Assembly: GCF_041346945.1 (NCBI RefSeq)
Contig: NZ_CP166850.1
Coordinates: 5,316,501-5,380,500 of the forward strand
Length of the DNA: 64,000 nt
Direction: 5' to 3'
Origin: Amycolatopsis sp. cg9
Lineage (GTDB): Bacteria; Actinomycetota; Actinomycetes; Mycobacteriales; Pseudonocardiaceae
Shown: positions 35,541 through 44,845 of the stretch, piece after piece
Position numbering within the stretch: position 1 is the first letter of the stretch
How the letters are laid out: every line of letters begins with the position of its first letter
Notes under the pieces: model-generated
The model's database searches: none
Seen by the model: only the letters and a program-made list of their open reading frames with translations
What the model was told of the DNA's origin: nothing
Translations under genes and position numbers: made by a program

Positions 35541-36938
35541 GTGCCCCAGCCCGTCCGGCCCCGGGTCGTCCTGGCCGTCTGCTGCCTGAGCCTGTTCATC
35601 GTCGGGCTCGACAACACGATCGTGAACCTCGCCCTGCCCTCGATCCGCCACGAGCTGGGCGCATCCGTCGCGAGTCTGCAGTGGACGATCGACGCGTACA
35701 CGCTCGTCCTGGCGAGCCTGCTCATGCTGTCCGGCTCCACGGCCGACCGGATCGGGCGGCGCCGGACGTTCCAGGCCGGGCTCGCGCTGTTCAGCCTCGG
35801 CTCGCTGCTGTGCGGCGTCGCCCCCAACGTCGGGACGCTGATCGCCTTCCGCGCGCTGCAGGCCATCGGCGGGTCGATGCTCAACCCGGTCGCGCTGTCC
35901 ATCGTCACCAACGTCTTCACCGAACCCCGCGAGCGCGCCCGCGCGATCGGCGTGTGGGCCGGGGTGGTCGGGCTGAGCATGGCGGTCGGGCCGGTGGTCG
36001 GCGGCGCCCTCGTCGGCTGGGCCGGCTGGCGCTCGATCTTCTGGATCAACGTCCCGGTCGGCGTCGCCGCGATCGTGCTGACGGCGTTCTTCGTCCCGGA
36101 GTCCCGTTCGCCGCACCCGCGCCGCCTCGACCCGGCCGGGCAGCTGCTGGTGATCGTCCTGCTGGCTTCGCTCACCTACGCGATCATCGAAGGGCGCGGC
36201 GCGGGCTGGACGTCGCCGGAGATCATCGGCTGCTTCGCCGTGGCCGCGATCGCGCTGGCCGTCCTGCTGCCGTACGAGCGGCGGCGCACGGATCCGTTGC
36301 TGGAACTGAGGTTCTTCCGCAGCGTCCCGTTCTCCGGCGCGACGCTCACCGCCGTCACCGGCTTCGCGGCGCTGTCCGGGTTCCTCTTCCTCAACACGCT
36401 CTACCTGCAGGAAACCCGCGGGTTTTCCGCGCTGCACGCGGGATTGCTGACGCTCCCGATGGCGGCGGTGACGGCGGTGTGCGCGCCGCTGTCGGGCCGG
36501 GTGGTCGCCGCCCGCGGGCCGCGGCTGCCGCTGCTGGTCGCCGGTGCCGGGATCGCCGTGTCCGGCTCCGTGCTGGCCGGCATCGGCCCGGCCACGCCGA
36601 TTCCGGTGCTGGTACTGGGGTACGTGTGCTTCGGCGCCGGCTTCGGCATGCTCAACGCGCCGATCACCAACGCCGCGGTGTCCGGGATGCCGCGCGAACG
36701 CGCCGGTCTCGCGGCGGCGGTGGCCTCGACCAGCCGCCAGGTCGGGATTTCCCTGGGGGTGGCGGTGATCGGCGCGGTCGTCGCTGCGAGTTCGCCCGCG
36801 GCGGACCGGGTGGCGTGGGTGATCGTCGCCGCGTGCGGGGTACTGGTGTTCGCGCTGGGCCTGATCACCACCGGACGCTGGGCGCTGGCCACCGCGGCGC
36901 GCGTCAATGGTTCGGACCACGGCGTACCGGTCGGCTGA
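35541..36938 (+). CDS. MFS drug exporter of the DHA2 (14-TM) family
   Basis: 465 aa from GTG 35541 (GAGGG 5 bp upstream). About 14 hydrophobic segments. Motif A between TM2 and TM3 is GSTADRIGRRRTFQAG, and the family motif near TM1 is LDNTIVNLALPSI. Motif C in TM5 reads VVGLSMAVGPVVGGALVGWAGWRSIFWINVP. Such proteins expel drugs or small metabolites in exchange for protons. An inverted repeat upstream suggests local repression. Confidence 0.88.
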   Translation: MPQPVRPRVVLAVCCLSLFIVGLDNTIVNLALPSIRHELGASVASLQWTIDAYTLVLASLLMLSGSTADRIGRRRTFQAGLALFSLGSLLCGVAPNVGTLIAFRALQAIGGSMLNPVALSIVTNVFTEPRERARAIGVWAGVVGLSMAVGPVVGGALVGWAGWRSIFWINVPVGVAAIVLTAFFVPESRSPHPRRLDPAGQLLVIVLLASLTYAIIEGRGAGWTSPEIIGCFAVAAIALAVLLPYERRRTDPLLELRFFRSVPFSGATLTAVTGFAALSGFLFLNTLYLQETRGFSALHAGLLTLPMAAVTAVCAPLSGRVVAARGPRLPLLVAGAGIAVSGSVLAGIGPATPIPVLVLGYVCFGAGFGMLNAPITNAAVSGMPRERAGLAAAVASTSRQVGISLGVAVIGAVVAASSPAADRVAWVIVAACGVLVFALGLITTGRWALATAARVNGSDHGVPVG

Positions 36939-36977
36939 ACTCCGCCGTCGAAGCTGTCGAAAATTTCGCGAAAGCGG

Positions 36978-37005
36978 TGAACCGCCTTCGTGATCGAGCC
37001 GTGTC
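36978..37005 (+). promoter_or_regulatory. ECF-type promoter of the Gln-rich protein gene (TGAACC-N16-CGTGTC)
   Basis: TGAACC (36978-36983) and CGTGTC (37000-37005) are spaced by 16 bases, the same architecture as the promoters at 580-607 and 2115-2142 and the form closest to the SigL consensus as recalled. The start codon is 35 bp further on. Confidence 0.72.
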
Positions 37006-37039
37006 CCCGGGTGAGGTGGTGATCAGAGAGGAGGGGCGC

Positions 37040-37705
37040 ATGCCCCGGTTGAGTAGTGGTCGGCACCGCAAGCAGGCGACCATCGGCCTGGCCGCGTTGC
37101 TGGGGGTTTCCGGCATCACCGCGACCGCGATCGCGCTGAGCAGCCCGGCGAGCAACGCGGCCGAAGCTCCCAAGGAGAACTGCGCAGGACTCGACACCGC
37201 ACTGCAGAACAACCTGAACTTCATCGCGGGCCAGCAGGCGAACCCGGACGCGCAGTCGGCCGCGCGGATCGCCAACCGGCAGGCGGTGGTGGACCTGATC
37301 CAGCAGCGGCGCCAGGTCGCCGAGTGCACCGCGAACGTCGTGGCGGACAACGGCCAGGCCGCCCAGGCCCCGGCCGCGCAAGCGCCGGTTCAGCAGGCGC
37401 CGGCGCAGCAACCGGACCAGCAGCAGGACCAGTCCGGAGTGGACACCGGTGCCGTCGGCGAAGTCGTGTGCCCGGGGTCGACCGTGACCCTCTCGGGCGA
37501 AGGCGGCGAACCGGCCGCGTCGAGCAACCAGTTCCCGGCGGGGACGAAGCTGAAGGTGACGAACCTGGACAACTCGAAGTCCACCACGGTGGCGGTCACG
37601 TCGGTGTCGGGCAGCTGCACGCTGCTCAACAACGCGGCCTTCGAACAGGTTCGGGAACCCGGAAAGTTCCTCATCCGGCGCGCGCGGATCGAGCGCGTCG
37701 GCTGA
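37040..37705 (+). CDS. Secreted Gln-rich protein of unknown function
   Basis: 221 aa from ATG 37040 (GAGAGGAGGGG ribosome-binding site). Residues 1-40 hold a signal or anchor segment (ATIGLAALLGVSGITATAIAL). Residues 45-100 are helical (LDTALQNNLNFIAGQQAN, IANRQAVVDLIQQRRQVAE). Residues about 106-133 are a Gln/Ala/Pro linker (QAPVQQAPAQQPDQQQDQ), and the C-terminal 85 residues are beta-like with two Cys (VVCPGST, SGSCTLL). The Gln-rich linker and its promoter type recall the DUF1996 gene at 2301, so the two are probably co-regulated surface proteins. Confidence 0.8.
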   Translation: MPRLSSGRHRKQATIGLAALLGVSGITATAIALSSPASNAAEAPKENCAGLDTALQNNLNFIAGQQANPDAQSAARIANRQAVVDLIQQRRQVAECTANVVADNGQAAQAPAAQAPVQQAPAQQPDQQQDQSGVDTGAVGEVVCPGSTVTLSGEGGEPAASSNQFPAGTKLKVTNLDNSKSTTVAVTSVSGSCTLLNNAAFEQVREPGKFLIRRARIERVG

Positions 37706-37719
37706 GGGAGCAGGGAAGG

Positions 37720-37752
37720 AAGGGGGCACCGGCGGCGGGCCGGTGTCCCCTT
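37720..37752. terminator. Bidirectional hairpin between convergent genes
   Basis: A 14-bp stem AAGGGGGCACCGGC / GCCGGTGTCCCCTT with one G.U pair, between the Gln-rich gene (end 37705) and fumarase (end 37763). Confidence 0.7.
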
Positions 37753-37762
37753 CCCCTGCGTC

Positions 37763-39415
37763 CTAACGGAAGCTGATCTGCAGCACCGGGTCGCCGGTGC
37801 TGGCGAAGAAGTCGTTGCCCTTGTCGTCGATGACGATGAACGCCGGGAAGTCCTCGACCTCGATCTTCCACACGGCTTCCATGCCGAGCTCGGCGTACTC
37901 CAGGACGTCGACCTTCTTGATGCAGTCCTGCGCGAGCCGGGCGGCCGGGCCGCCGATCGAGCCGAGGTAGAACCCGCCGTGCGCCTGGCACGCCGAAGTC
38001 ACCTGCTTCGACCGGTTTCCCTTGGCCAGCATGACGAGCGAGCCGCCGGCGGCCTGGAACTGCTCGACGTAGGAGTCCATCCGCCCGGCCGTGGTCGGCC
38101 CGAACGAGCCGGACGCGTAGCCCTCGGGCGTCTTCGCCGGGCCCGCGTAGTAGACCGGGTGGTTCTTCAGGTAGTCCGGCATCCCCTCACCGGCGTCGAG
38201 GCGCTCGGCGATCTTGGCGTGCGCGATGTCGCGCGCGACGACCAGCGGCCCGGTGAGCGAAAGCCGCGTCTTGACCGGCAGCTGCGAAAGCTGCGCGCGG
38301 ATCTCGGCCATCGGCCGGTTGAGGTCGACGCTCACGACGTCGTCGGAGAGGTCCTCCTCGGTGATCTCGGGCAGGAACTGCGCCGGGTCGCGCTCGAGCT
38401 GTTCGATGAACACGCCGTCGGCGGTGATCTTGGCCTTGGCCTGCCGGTCGGCGGAGCAGCTCACGGCGATGCCGACCGGGCACGAAGCACCGTGGCGGGG
38501 GAGCCGGATGACGCGGACGTCGTGGCAGAAGTACTTGCCGCCGAACTGCGCGCCGATGCCGAACTGCCGGGTCATCTCCAGGACCTGCTGCTCCAGGTTC
38601 GGGTCGCGGAAGGCGTGCCCCAGCTCGGAGCCTTCGGTCGGCAGGTTGTCGAGGTAGCGCGCGGAGGCGAGCTTCGCGACCTTGAGGTTGAACTCGGCCG
38701 ACATCCCGCCGACGACGATCGCGAGGTGGTACGGCGGGCAGGCCGCGGTGCCGAGGCTGCGCAGCTTCTCGTCGAGGAACCGCGCGAGCCGCTTCGGGTT
38801 CAGGACGGCCTTGGTTTCCTGGTACAGGAACGTCTTGTTGGCGCTGCCGCCGCCCTTGGCCATGAAGAGGAATTCGTAGGAGGGGTCACCCTCTTTGTGG
38901 TAGAGCTCGATCTGGGCGGGCAGGTTGGTGCCCGTGTTGCGCTCGTCCCAGAAGTTCACCGGCGCCATCTGCGAGTACCGCAGGTTGAGCTGCTGGTAGG
39001 CGTCGAAGATGCCCTGCGAGAGCGCGCGCTCGTCGTCCCCGCCGGTCAGCACGCCCTCACCGCGCTTGCCGACGACGATGGCGGTCCCGGTGTCCTGGCA
39101 CATGGGCAGGACCCCGCCGGCCGAGATGGCGGCGTTGCGCAGCAGGTCCATGGCGACGAACCGGTCGTTGCCCGAGGCTTCGGGGTCGTCGACGATGGCG
39201 CGCAGCTGCTTCAGGTGTGACGTGCGCAACAGGTGCTGGATGTCGGTGATGGCGGTGCGCGCGAGGGTGGTGAGCGCTTCCGGGTCGATCTTCAGGAAGG
39301 TCCGCCCGGCGGCTTCGACGGTCTCGACGCCCTGGTCGGTGACCAGCCGGTATTCGGTGGTGGTGTCCTTGCCCAGCGGGAGGACTTCGGTGTGCTGAAA
39401 CGTGGTGGACGGCAC
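37763..39415 (-). CDS. fum: Class I (Fe-S) fumarate hydratase
   Basis: 550 aa from GTG 39415 (AAAGGAG upstream), the normal length of class I enzymes. Two-domain layout: N-terminal catalytic domain with cluster Cys in [38 protein letters not shown], and C-terminal domain with [37 protein letters not shown] and [17 protein letters not shown]. It interconverts fumarate and malate in the citric acid cycle and needs an oxygen-sensitive 4Fe-4S cluster. Single gene, convergent with its left neighbour. Confidence 0.93.
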   Translation of the reverse strand: MPSTTFQHTEVLPLGKDTTTEYRLVTDQGVETVEAAGRTFLKIDPEALTTLARTAITDIQHLLRTSHLKQLRAIVDDPEASGNDRFVAMDLLRNAAISAGGVLPMCQDTGTAIVVGKRGEGVLTGGDDERALSQGIFDAYQQLNLRYSQMAPVNFWDERNTGTNLPAQIELYHKEGDPSYEFLFMAKGGGSANKTFLYQETKAVLNPKRLARFLDEKLRSLGTAACPPYHLAIVVGGMSAEFNLKVAKLASARYLDNLPTEGSELGHAFRDPNLEQQVLEMTRQFGIGAQFGGKYFCHDVRVIRLPRHGASCPVGIAVSCSADRQAKAKITADGVFIEQLERDPAQFLPEITEEDLSDDVVSVDLNRPMAEIRAQLSQLPVKTRLSLTGPLVVARDIAHAKIAERLDAGEGMPDYLKNHPVYYAGPAKTPEGYASGSFGPTTAGRMDSYVEQFQAAGGSLVMLAKGNRSKQVTSACQAHGGFYLGSIGGPAARLAQDCIKKVDVLEYAELGMEAVWKIEVEDFPAFIVIDDKGNDFFASTGDPVLQISFR

Positions 39416-39823
39416 TGCCAGGCTCCTTTGCCAGCTCCGGGATCCGCCCACCTTATGCGGAGGGGGAGAGTACGCCGAAGAGGCATGCGGTCACTGTGGG
39501 CCACCCCACGGACCCGCTCGTGGCCACCTCGCCTGCCGGCGGTTCGCCCGTGGGCGGCGGGGAAGTTTGGTCGGGAGGCCGGGTCCACCCCGACGGACCC
39601 GACCTCCCGGGGGAAGCTCCCGGATGCGTGCACACCCGGTCGCGAGGCCGATGCCGATATCCATTCGAGCCGCTCCACGAATGTGACGTGACCGAAGTCA
39701 TAAGTCAACGCGGCCGAACGGGTGTCGGCGGAAGGTTGCTACCCAGGCCCGGCGGAGGCAAAACCCGTTTTTCGTGGAAAATTTTCCGGCTCGGCGGAAT
39801 GCCTGGTCGTCGGCTCGGCCGTG
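39416..39823. other. Gap of about 400 bp upstream of fumarase and downstream of sigB
   Basis: No credible gene. It holds the fumarase promoter region on the minus strand. No clear -35/-10 pair, repeat or operator was recognised. Confidence 0.5.
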
Positions 39824-39867
39824 CGCGAAAAAAAGAGGGCGGGCGCACGGTGGGTGCGCCCGCCCTC
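39824..39867 (-). terminator. Intrinsic terminator of sigB
   Basis: On the minus strand a 13-bp stem GAGGGCGGGCGCA / TGCGCCCGCCCTC (39867-39835) with a 7-base loop is followed by CTTTTTTTCG. The U-run makes it the most classical rho-independent terminator in the window. Confidence 0.88.
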
Positions 39868-39881
39868 TCCGGACGGATCGG

Positions 39882-40913
39882 TCAGCTGGCGTAGGCGCGG
39901 AGCCGGTCCGCGCGCTCGCCCTGGCGGAGCTTGGACATGACCTCGCGCTCGATCTGGCGGACGCGCTCGCGGGAGAGCCCGAAGTGCTTGCCGATCTGGT
40001 CGAGCGTGCGGGGCTGGCCGTCGTCGAGGCCGTAGCGGAGCCGGATGACCTGCTGTTCGCGGTCGTCCAGCGTCGACAGGACCCGGCGCAGGTCGTCCTG
40101 CAGCAGGCTCGAGATCACGGCGCTCTCGGCGTCGGTCGCCTCGGAGTCCTCGATGAAGTCGCCCAGCGGGGCGTCTTCCTCGGTGCCGACCGGCATGTCC
40201 AGGCTTACCGGGTCACGCGAGTGGTCGAGCAGGTCCGAGATCTTGTGCGCCGGGATGCCGGATTCGGCGGCCAGCTCCTCGTGGGTCGCGTCGCGCCCGA
40301 GCTGCTGGTGCAGGTCGCGCTTGATGCGGGCCAGCTTGTTCACCTGTTCCACCAGGTGGACGGGGAGCCGGATGGTGCGGCCCTGGTCGGCCATCCCCCT
40401 GGTGATGGCCTGGCGGATCCACCAGGTGGCGTAGGTCGAGAACTTGAACCCCTTGGAGTAGTCGAACTTCTCGACCGCGCGGATGAGACCCAGGTTCCCC
40501 TCCTGGATCAGGTCGAGCAGCGGCATCCCCCGGCCGGTGTAGCGCTTGGCCAGCGAAACCACCAGGCGGAGGTTGGCCTCCAGCAGGTGGTTCTTCGCCA
40601 CGTGGCCGTCGCGGACCAGGGCGGCCAGCTCGGTGCGGCGCTTCGCGGTCAGGCTCTCCGCGGTGTCCAGCATGTGCTGGGCGAAGACACCCGCCTCGAT
40701 GCGCTTGGCCAGCTCGACCTCGTCGGCCGCGCTGAGCAGGGCCGTCTTGCCGATGCCGTTGAGGTAGACGCGGACGAGGTCGGCGGCGGGGCTCTGGGCG
40801 TCGAGGTCGGCGTCGGTGAGCGCCCCCACGCTCATCGACGGCTCCTCGGACAGCTGAGCCGGGATGCGCTCGCGAATCCCGCGCGACTCGCGTTCGAGAG
40901 TCTGGACTGACAT
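39882..40913 (-). CDS. sigB: Group 2 RNA polymerase sigma factor SigB
   Basis: 343 aa from ATG 40913 (GGGAGG upstream). Regions in order: 1.2 ([20 protein letters not shown]), 2 ([47 protein letters not shown]), 3 ([20 protein letters not shown]) and 4 ([23 protein letters not shown]). It lacks the long region 1.1 of the primary factor, which makes it a group 2, stationary-phase/stress sigma like mycobacterial SigB. A SigR/SigH-type promoter at 41033-41060 suggests control by an oxidative- or heat-stress ECF factor. Confidence 0.92.
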   Translation of the reverse strand: MSVQTLERESRGIRERIPAQLSEEPSMSVGALTDADLDAQSPAADLVRVYLNGIGKTALLSAADEVELAKRIEAGVFAQHMLDTAESLTAKRRTELAALVRDGHVAKNHLLEANLRLVVSLAKRYTGRGMPLLDLIQEGNLGLIRAVEKFDYSKGFKFSTYATWWIRQAITRGMADQGRTIRLPVHLVEQVNKLARIKRDLHQQLGRDATHEELAAESGIPAHKISDLLDHSRDPVSLDMPVGTEEDAPLGDFIEDSEATDAESAVISSLLQDDLRRVLSTLDDREQQVIRLRYGLDDGQPRTLDQIGKHFGLSRERVRQIEREVMSKLRQGERADRLRAYAS

Positions 40914-41032
40914 TCTGCCTCCCCGGTCACGGGCTGAACGTGCTGCTGCGGTGGTCCCGCCGGTGCTTCCCGGCGACCGGGGCCTGTGGATCCCGGTACG
41001 CCGGTCCGGCCGGCTTGGCTGGACATCTGGCA

Positions 41033-41060
41033 CAACGCTCCGGGTTTCCAAAACGTTCCC
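41033..41060 (-). promoter_or_regulatory. SigH/SigR-type promoter of sigB (GGAAC-N18-GTT)
   Basis: On the minus strand GGGAAC (41060-41055) is followed after 18 bases by GTTG (41036-41033). This matches the GGAA(C/T)-N18-GTT pattern of SigH/SigR/SigE-type factors, which are known to activate sigB in mycobacteria. The leader would be about 110 nt. Confidence 0.55.
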
Positions 41061-41199
41061 GGCTCGCTGAAAAGGAGACGGCTGCCGGCGGGCTCCGGTT
41101 GCTCGACCATTGCTGAGCTTTTGCTGAGAACGTTCCGTGACCGGGAAACCTGAGAATCCGATGTGAATCGGGTCAGGATGTGAACCGTACCGCTGTGGT

Positions 41200-41625
41200 C
41201 TAGACCTCTACGACAACCGTGAACGGACCGTCGTTGACGCTCGACACCGCCATCATCGCCCCGAAACGGCCCGTCGCCACGGTGGCGCCGCGGCCGCGCA
41301 GCTCGGCCACGACCGCGTCCACCAACGGCTCGGCGACCTCGGGCCGGGCGGCCTGCGTCCACGACGGCCGCCGCCCTTTCTTCGTGTCGCCGTAGAGCGT
41401 GAACTGGCTCACCACGAGCAGCGGCGCATTCGCCGTGGCGCATGATTCCTCGTCACGGAGTACCCGCAGTTCGTACAATTTCCGCGCCATCGCGGCGGCC
41501 TTCGCCGCGTCGTCGTCGACGTGGATTCCCAGCAGCACAAGCAAACCCGGCTCGTCGATCGCGCCGACGACCTCGCCGGCGACGGTGACGTCCGCCCGCG
41601 TGACGCGGGCCGCGACGGCCCTCAC
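41200..41625 (-). CDS. dtd: D-aminoacyl-tRNA deacylase
   Basis: 141 aa, exactly the family length; GTG start at 41625. Signature elements: [26 protein letters not shown], the active-site [21 protein letters not shown] and the cross-subunit [11 protein letters not shown] at the C-terminus (Gly-Pro motif). It removes D-amino acids and glycine wrongly loaded on tRNA. The start overlaps the stop of the methyltransferase gene upstream by 4 bp (GTGA), so both are co-translated. Confidence 0.93.
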   Translation of the reverse strand: MRAVAARVTRADVTVAGEVVGAIDEPGLLVLLGIHVDDDAAKAAAMARKLYELRVLRDEESCATANAPLLVVSQFTLYGDTKKGRRPSWTQAARPEVAEPLVDAVVAELRGRGATVATGRFGAMMAVSSVNDGPFTVVVEV

Positions 41626-43127
41626 CGCCCCGCCGGGACGAGCATCCCGTGCCGGACGAGCTCGCGGACGACCGGCAGCGCGGTGGCGGTGAGTTCCGAG
41701 GCGTCGAGCCCTTGCGAGAACGCGAGGAGCTCGATCAGGTCCGCCAGCGGCAGCGCGCCGCGGCAGCCCGCCAGGAGCCGCGTCGCCAGTTCGTCGACCT
41801 CGTGCTGCCAGCCCGGCCCGTCGGTGCGGTGCAAGCGCCGGATCGACGTCGCCCAGCCTTCGTCGCCGGGTTCCTCGACGCTTTCCAGTAGCACCGTGTC
41901 GGGCACAACAAATCGGACATCGAGCAATGAATCACCCGATTCGCGCAGCCATTCCACCCGGTCCAGCCAGCCCGCCGCTTCCGGTCCCAGCGGGTCGTCG
42001 TAGGCCTGCCGCAGGTCTTCGCAGACCACTGTGGGACTGCTCACCCCGGCCGCCCGGCGCAGCGTGACGAAGCCGAACCCGATGCCGCGGACGTCGTTCG
42101 CCGCGAACCAGTCGAGCCACGCCGCCGCCTTCGCCCGGCCCTCCGGCGAGCGCGGCTCGAGACCGGCGTCCCGCAGCCAGGTGCCGACGTAGAGCGCCGG
42201 GTCGGCGACGTCGCGCTGCACGAACCACGCGTCGGTCTCGGCGGGCAGCCAGCGGCTCACCCGGTCGGCCCAGTCCTCCTTGCCGGTGTGCAGCCACGAA
42301 GCCAGCAGGTGACCGACGCCGCCGTCGTTCAGGAAGCCCGGCAGCTGCCGCACGACCAGCGCGCTGGCGTCGTCGCCGGCCAGTCCGGAGTCGCGGTAGG
42401 TGTAGTCCACCCGCGCCGGGCCGACCACGAACGGCGGATTGCAGACGACCTGGTCGAACCTCCGCCGCGCGACCGGCGCGAACCACTCGCCGCGCAGGAG
42501 CTCGACGTCCAGCTCGTTCAGCCGGAACGTCGCCGCGGCCAGCGCCAGCGCCCGCCCGGAGACGTCGGTCGCGGTCACCCGCTGCGCGTGCCGGGCCGCG
42601 TGCAGCGCCTGCACGCCGTTGCCGGTGCCCAGGTCGAGCAGCGTGCCGACGGGGTTGCGGCTGGTCGCGCGGATCAGCGACAGCGACGCGTGGCCGACGC
42701 CGAGCACGTGGTCCTCGGGCACGGTGCTGCCGAGCACGTCGGCGTCGAGGTCGGAGACCACCCACCAGGAGCCCTCTTCGTCGCCGTGCGGCCGGACGTC
42801 GAGCGCGGCGCGGTACCCGTCGCCGGCCGCGGCCAGCAGCCCGGCGGCGACGGCGTCTTCGGGGGCGAGCGGCGCGAACGCGGCCTTGACCGCGGTCTCC
42901 GATTCGGTGCCGCCCAGCAGGAACAGCCGGATCAGCGCGCCGAGGTCACCCGCGTCGCGGCTCGCGCGCTCCGCGGGTACCGGCTCACCGCGGCCCAGCG
43001 CGGCGTGCGCGGCACCGCCGAGGGCGGCCACCACGCCGTCGGCGTCGTAGCCGGTGCGGCGGAAGGCCTCGCGCAGCCGCGCGCAGACGTCGTCGGACAG
43101 GTCGGGCAGTACGCTTCGCGTGCTCAC
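41622..43127 (-). CDS. SAM-dependent methyltransferase with NPPF motif (PrmC/RlmG-like)
   Basis: 501 aa from GTG 43127; GTG 43145 is possible. Residues about 1-130 form an N-terminal helical domain, then the class I methyltransferase core: VGTLLDLGTGNGVQALHAA (SAM binding), TATDVSGRALALAAATF, and FDQVVCNPPFVVGP, the NPPF motif of N-methyltransferases acting on Gln side chains or exocyclic amines of RNA. The C-terminal 150 residues form an extra domain with LDWFAANDVRGIGFGFV. The target is probably a ribosome, release factor or rRNA base (inference). Divergent from the M20 gene by about 20 bp. Confidence 0.83.
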   Translation of the reverse strand: MSTRSVLPDLSDDVCARLREAFRRTGYDADGVVAALGGAAHAALGRGEPVPAERASRDAGDLGALIRLFLLGGTESETAVKAAFAPLAPEDAVAAGLLAAAGDGYRAALDVRPHGDEEGSWWVVSDLDADVLGSTVPEDHVLGVGHASLSLIRATSRNPVGTLLDLGTGNGVQALHAARHAQRVTATDVSGRALALAAATFRLNELDVELLRGEWFAPVARRRFDQVVCNPPFVVGPARVDYTYRDSGLAGDDASALVVRQLPGFLNDGGVGHLLASWLHTGKEDWADRVSRWLPAETDAWFVQRDVADPALYVGTWLRDAGLEPRSPEGRAKAAAWLDWFAANDVRGIGFGFVTLRRAAGVSSPTVVCEDLRQAYDDPLGPEAAGWLDRVEWLRESGDSLLDVRFVVPDTVLLESVEEPGDEGWATSIRRLHRTDGPGWQHEVDELATRLLAGCRGALPLADLIELLAFSQGLDASELTATALPVVRELVRHGMLVPAGR

Positions 43128-43146
43128 GGTGGGTAATGCTGCCACG

Positions 43147-44421
43147 ATGGCCCCCGTGACCCTTGAACACGTCCTCGCCCCGCTCGACGCGGCGCTGCCC
43201 GAGCTCGAAGCGCTGTACATCGACCTGCACCGCCACCCCGAACTCTCCTTCGCCGAGACCCGGACGGCGGCCGAGCTGGCCCGGCGGCTGGAGCGCGACG
43301 GCTACGAGGTGCACACCGGCATCGCCGGGACCGGCGTGCTGGGCGTGCTGCGCAACGGCGAGGGTCCGACGGTCCAGCTGCGGGCCGACATCGACGCGCT
43401 GCCGGTCGAGGAGAAGACCGGGCTGTCCTACGCCAGCACCGCCCGCGGCACCGACGAGCACGGCAAGGACGTCCCGGTCATGCACGCGTGCGGGCACGAC
43501 ATGCACGCGACCTGGCTTTCCGGGGCCGCCGCGCTGCTGGCGAAGGGCCGCGACACGTGGTCCGGCACGCTGCTCGTGGTGTTCCAGCCCGGGGAGGAGA
43601 GCGCGGGCGGCGCGTCGGCGATGGTGCGCGACGGGCTGTTCGACATCGCCGGGAAGCCCGACGTCGTGTTCGGCCAGCACCTGGTGCCCGGCCCGGCGGG
43701 CTGGGTGCTCACCCGGCCCGGCGTGATCATGGCCGCGACCGACACGCTGCGCATCACCCTGCACGGCCGCGGCGGGCACGGCTCACGCCCGGAAACGACC
43801 GTCGACCCGGCCGTCCTGGCCGCGTCGGTGGTGCTCAAGCTGCAGACGATCGTGTCCCGCGAGATCGCCGCCACCGACTCCGCCGTGGTCACCGTCGGCT
43901 CGCTGCACGTGGGCTCCGCGAGCAACGTGATCGCCGACGACGCCGTCCTGGAGGTCAACGTCCGGTCCTTCGACCAGGCCGTCCGCGAGCGGGTGCTGGC
44001 CGCGGTCGAGCGGATCGTCAACGGCGAGGCGGCCACGGCGGGGGCGCCGAAGCCGCCGGACATCGAGCGCTCCGGCGCCTACCCGATCACCGAGAACGAC
44101 GAGGCCGCCAACGACGCCCTCACCGAGGTCTTCCGCGCCCGCTTCGGCGCGGAGCTGGTCATGCCGGCGCCGCTGGTGACCGGCAGCGAGGACTTCAGCG
44201 AGTTCGGCCGCGCGGCCGGCGCGCCCTCGGTGTTCTGGCTGGTCGGCGGCTTCGACCCGGAGACGGTGATCACGGCGATGACCGAGGGCCGCTTCGAGCG
44301 CGACGTCCCGTCCAACCACTCGCCGCGGTTCGCCCCGGTGCTGCACCCGACCCTGCGCACCGGGATCGAGACCCTGGTCGCCGCCGCGCTGAGCCGGTTG
44401 TCCCACCCCGGTGTCGGATGA
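43147..44421 (+). CDS. M20-family amidohydrolase (second copy in window)
   Basis: 424 aa from ATG 43147 (GTG 43156 possible). Metal-site motifs: LRADIDALPVEEKTG, MHACGHDMHAT, VFQPGEESAGG, dimerisation-domain His in GRGGHGSRPETT and C-terminal GSEDFSEFG. About 27 residues longer than the gene at 5552 and not adjacent to a transporter. Expected to hydrolyse N-acyl amino acids or related amides in the cytoplasm; substrate unknown. Confidence 0.87.
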   Translation: MAPVTLEHVLAPLDAALPELEALYIDLHRHPELSFAETRTAAELARRLERDGYEVHTGIAGTGVLGVLRNGEGPTVQLRADIDALPVEEKTGLSYASTARGTDEHGKDVPVMHACGHDMHATWLSGAAALLAKGRDTWSGTLLVVFQPGEESAGGASAMVRDGLFDIAGKPDVVFGQHLVPGPAGWVLTRPGVIMAATDTLRITLHGRGGHGSRPETTVDPAVLAASVVLKLQTIVSREIAATDSAVVTVGSLHVGSASNVIADDAVLEVNVRSFDQAVRERVLAAVERIVNGEAATAGAPKPPDIERSGAYPITENDEAANDALTEVFRARFGAELVMPAPLVTGSEDFSEFGRAAGAPSVFWLVGGFDPETVITAMTEGRFERDVPSNHSPRFAPVLHPTLRTGIETLVAAALSRLSHPGVG

Positions 44422-44458
44422 CCCGCGCAAGTGGGACGATGGACGCGGAGGTGGTGCA

Positions 44459-44773
44459 GTGACCACGCCCGCCAGCGGCCCCGACCCGGTGCTGATCACC
44501 GGGGCGGCGCGGTCGTACGAAGAACAGCTCGCGACGCGCAAGCGCAAGTACGTGATCATGATGGCGTGCCGGATCCCGTGCCTGATCCTCGCCGGGCTGA
44601 CCTACCACACGTGGTGGCTGGCGCTGGGGTTCCTCGCGATCTCGGTCCCGCTGCCGTGGATCGCGGTGCTCATCGCCAACGACCGCCCGCCCCGCAAGGC
44701 CGAGAACGTCAACCGGTACGAGCGCGAGGCGAAGGCGATCGAAGGCACGAGTCACCGAGTCATCGACGGCTGA
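44459..44773 (+). CDS. DUF3099 small membrane protein
   Basis: 104 aa from GTG 44459, chosen for the strong GGAGGTGG ribosome-binding site; a GTG at 44411 overlapping the previous gene is in frame. Start VLITGAARSYEEQLATRKRKY, then two hydrophobic segments (IMMACRIPCLILAGLTY and WLALGFLAISVPLPWIAVLIA) and a conserved NDRPPRK end. DUF3099 is an actinobacterial family of unknown function. Confidence 0.84.
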   Translation: MTTPASGPDPVLITGAARSYEEQLATRKRKYVIMMACRIPCLILAGLTYHTWWLALGFLAISVPLPWIAVLIANDRPPRKAENVNRYEREAKAIEGTSHRVIDG

Positions 44774-44845
44774 AGGCGGCACTTTCGTAGGGAAAGTTGC
44801 GCTTCCGGCGGGCTGAAGCGGCACTTTCCCTATGAAAGTTCCGGC
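44770..44845. repeat. Inverted pair of GCTGAAG...CACTTTC units between convergent genes
   Basis: Unit 1 (GCTGAAGGCGGCACTTTCG from 44770) and unit 2 (GCTGAAGCGGCACTTTCCC from 44812) each contain a short ACTTTC...GAAAGT dyad, and the tail of unit 1 read backwards (CTTTCCCTACGAAAGTG) nearly equals that of unit 2 (CTTTCCCTATGAAAGTT). Probable bidirectional terminator for DUF3099 and psuK. Confidence 0.65.

Noticed and set aside
40914..41051. N-terminal extension of sigB
   Set aside because: No similarity to region 1.1, and it would remove the GGGAGG-preceded ATG at 40913 from use; it also overlaps the putative promoter.
41197..41206. GGTCTAGACC palindrome, similar to a GntR/HutC half operator
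   Set aside because: It covers the stop codon of dtd, is far from any GntR gene and is only 10 bp long; chance is sufficient.
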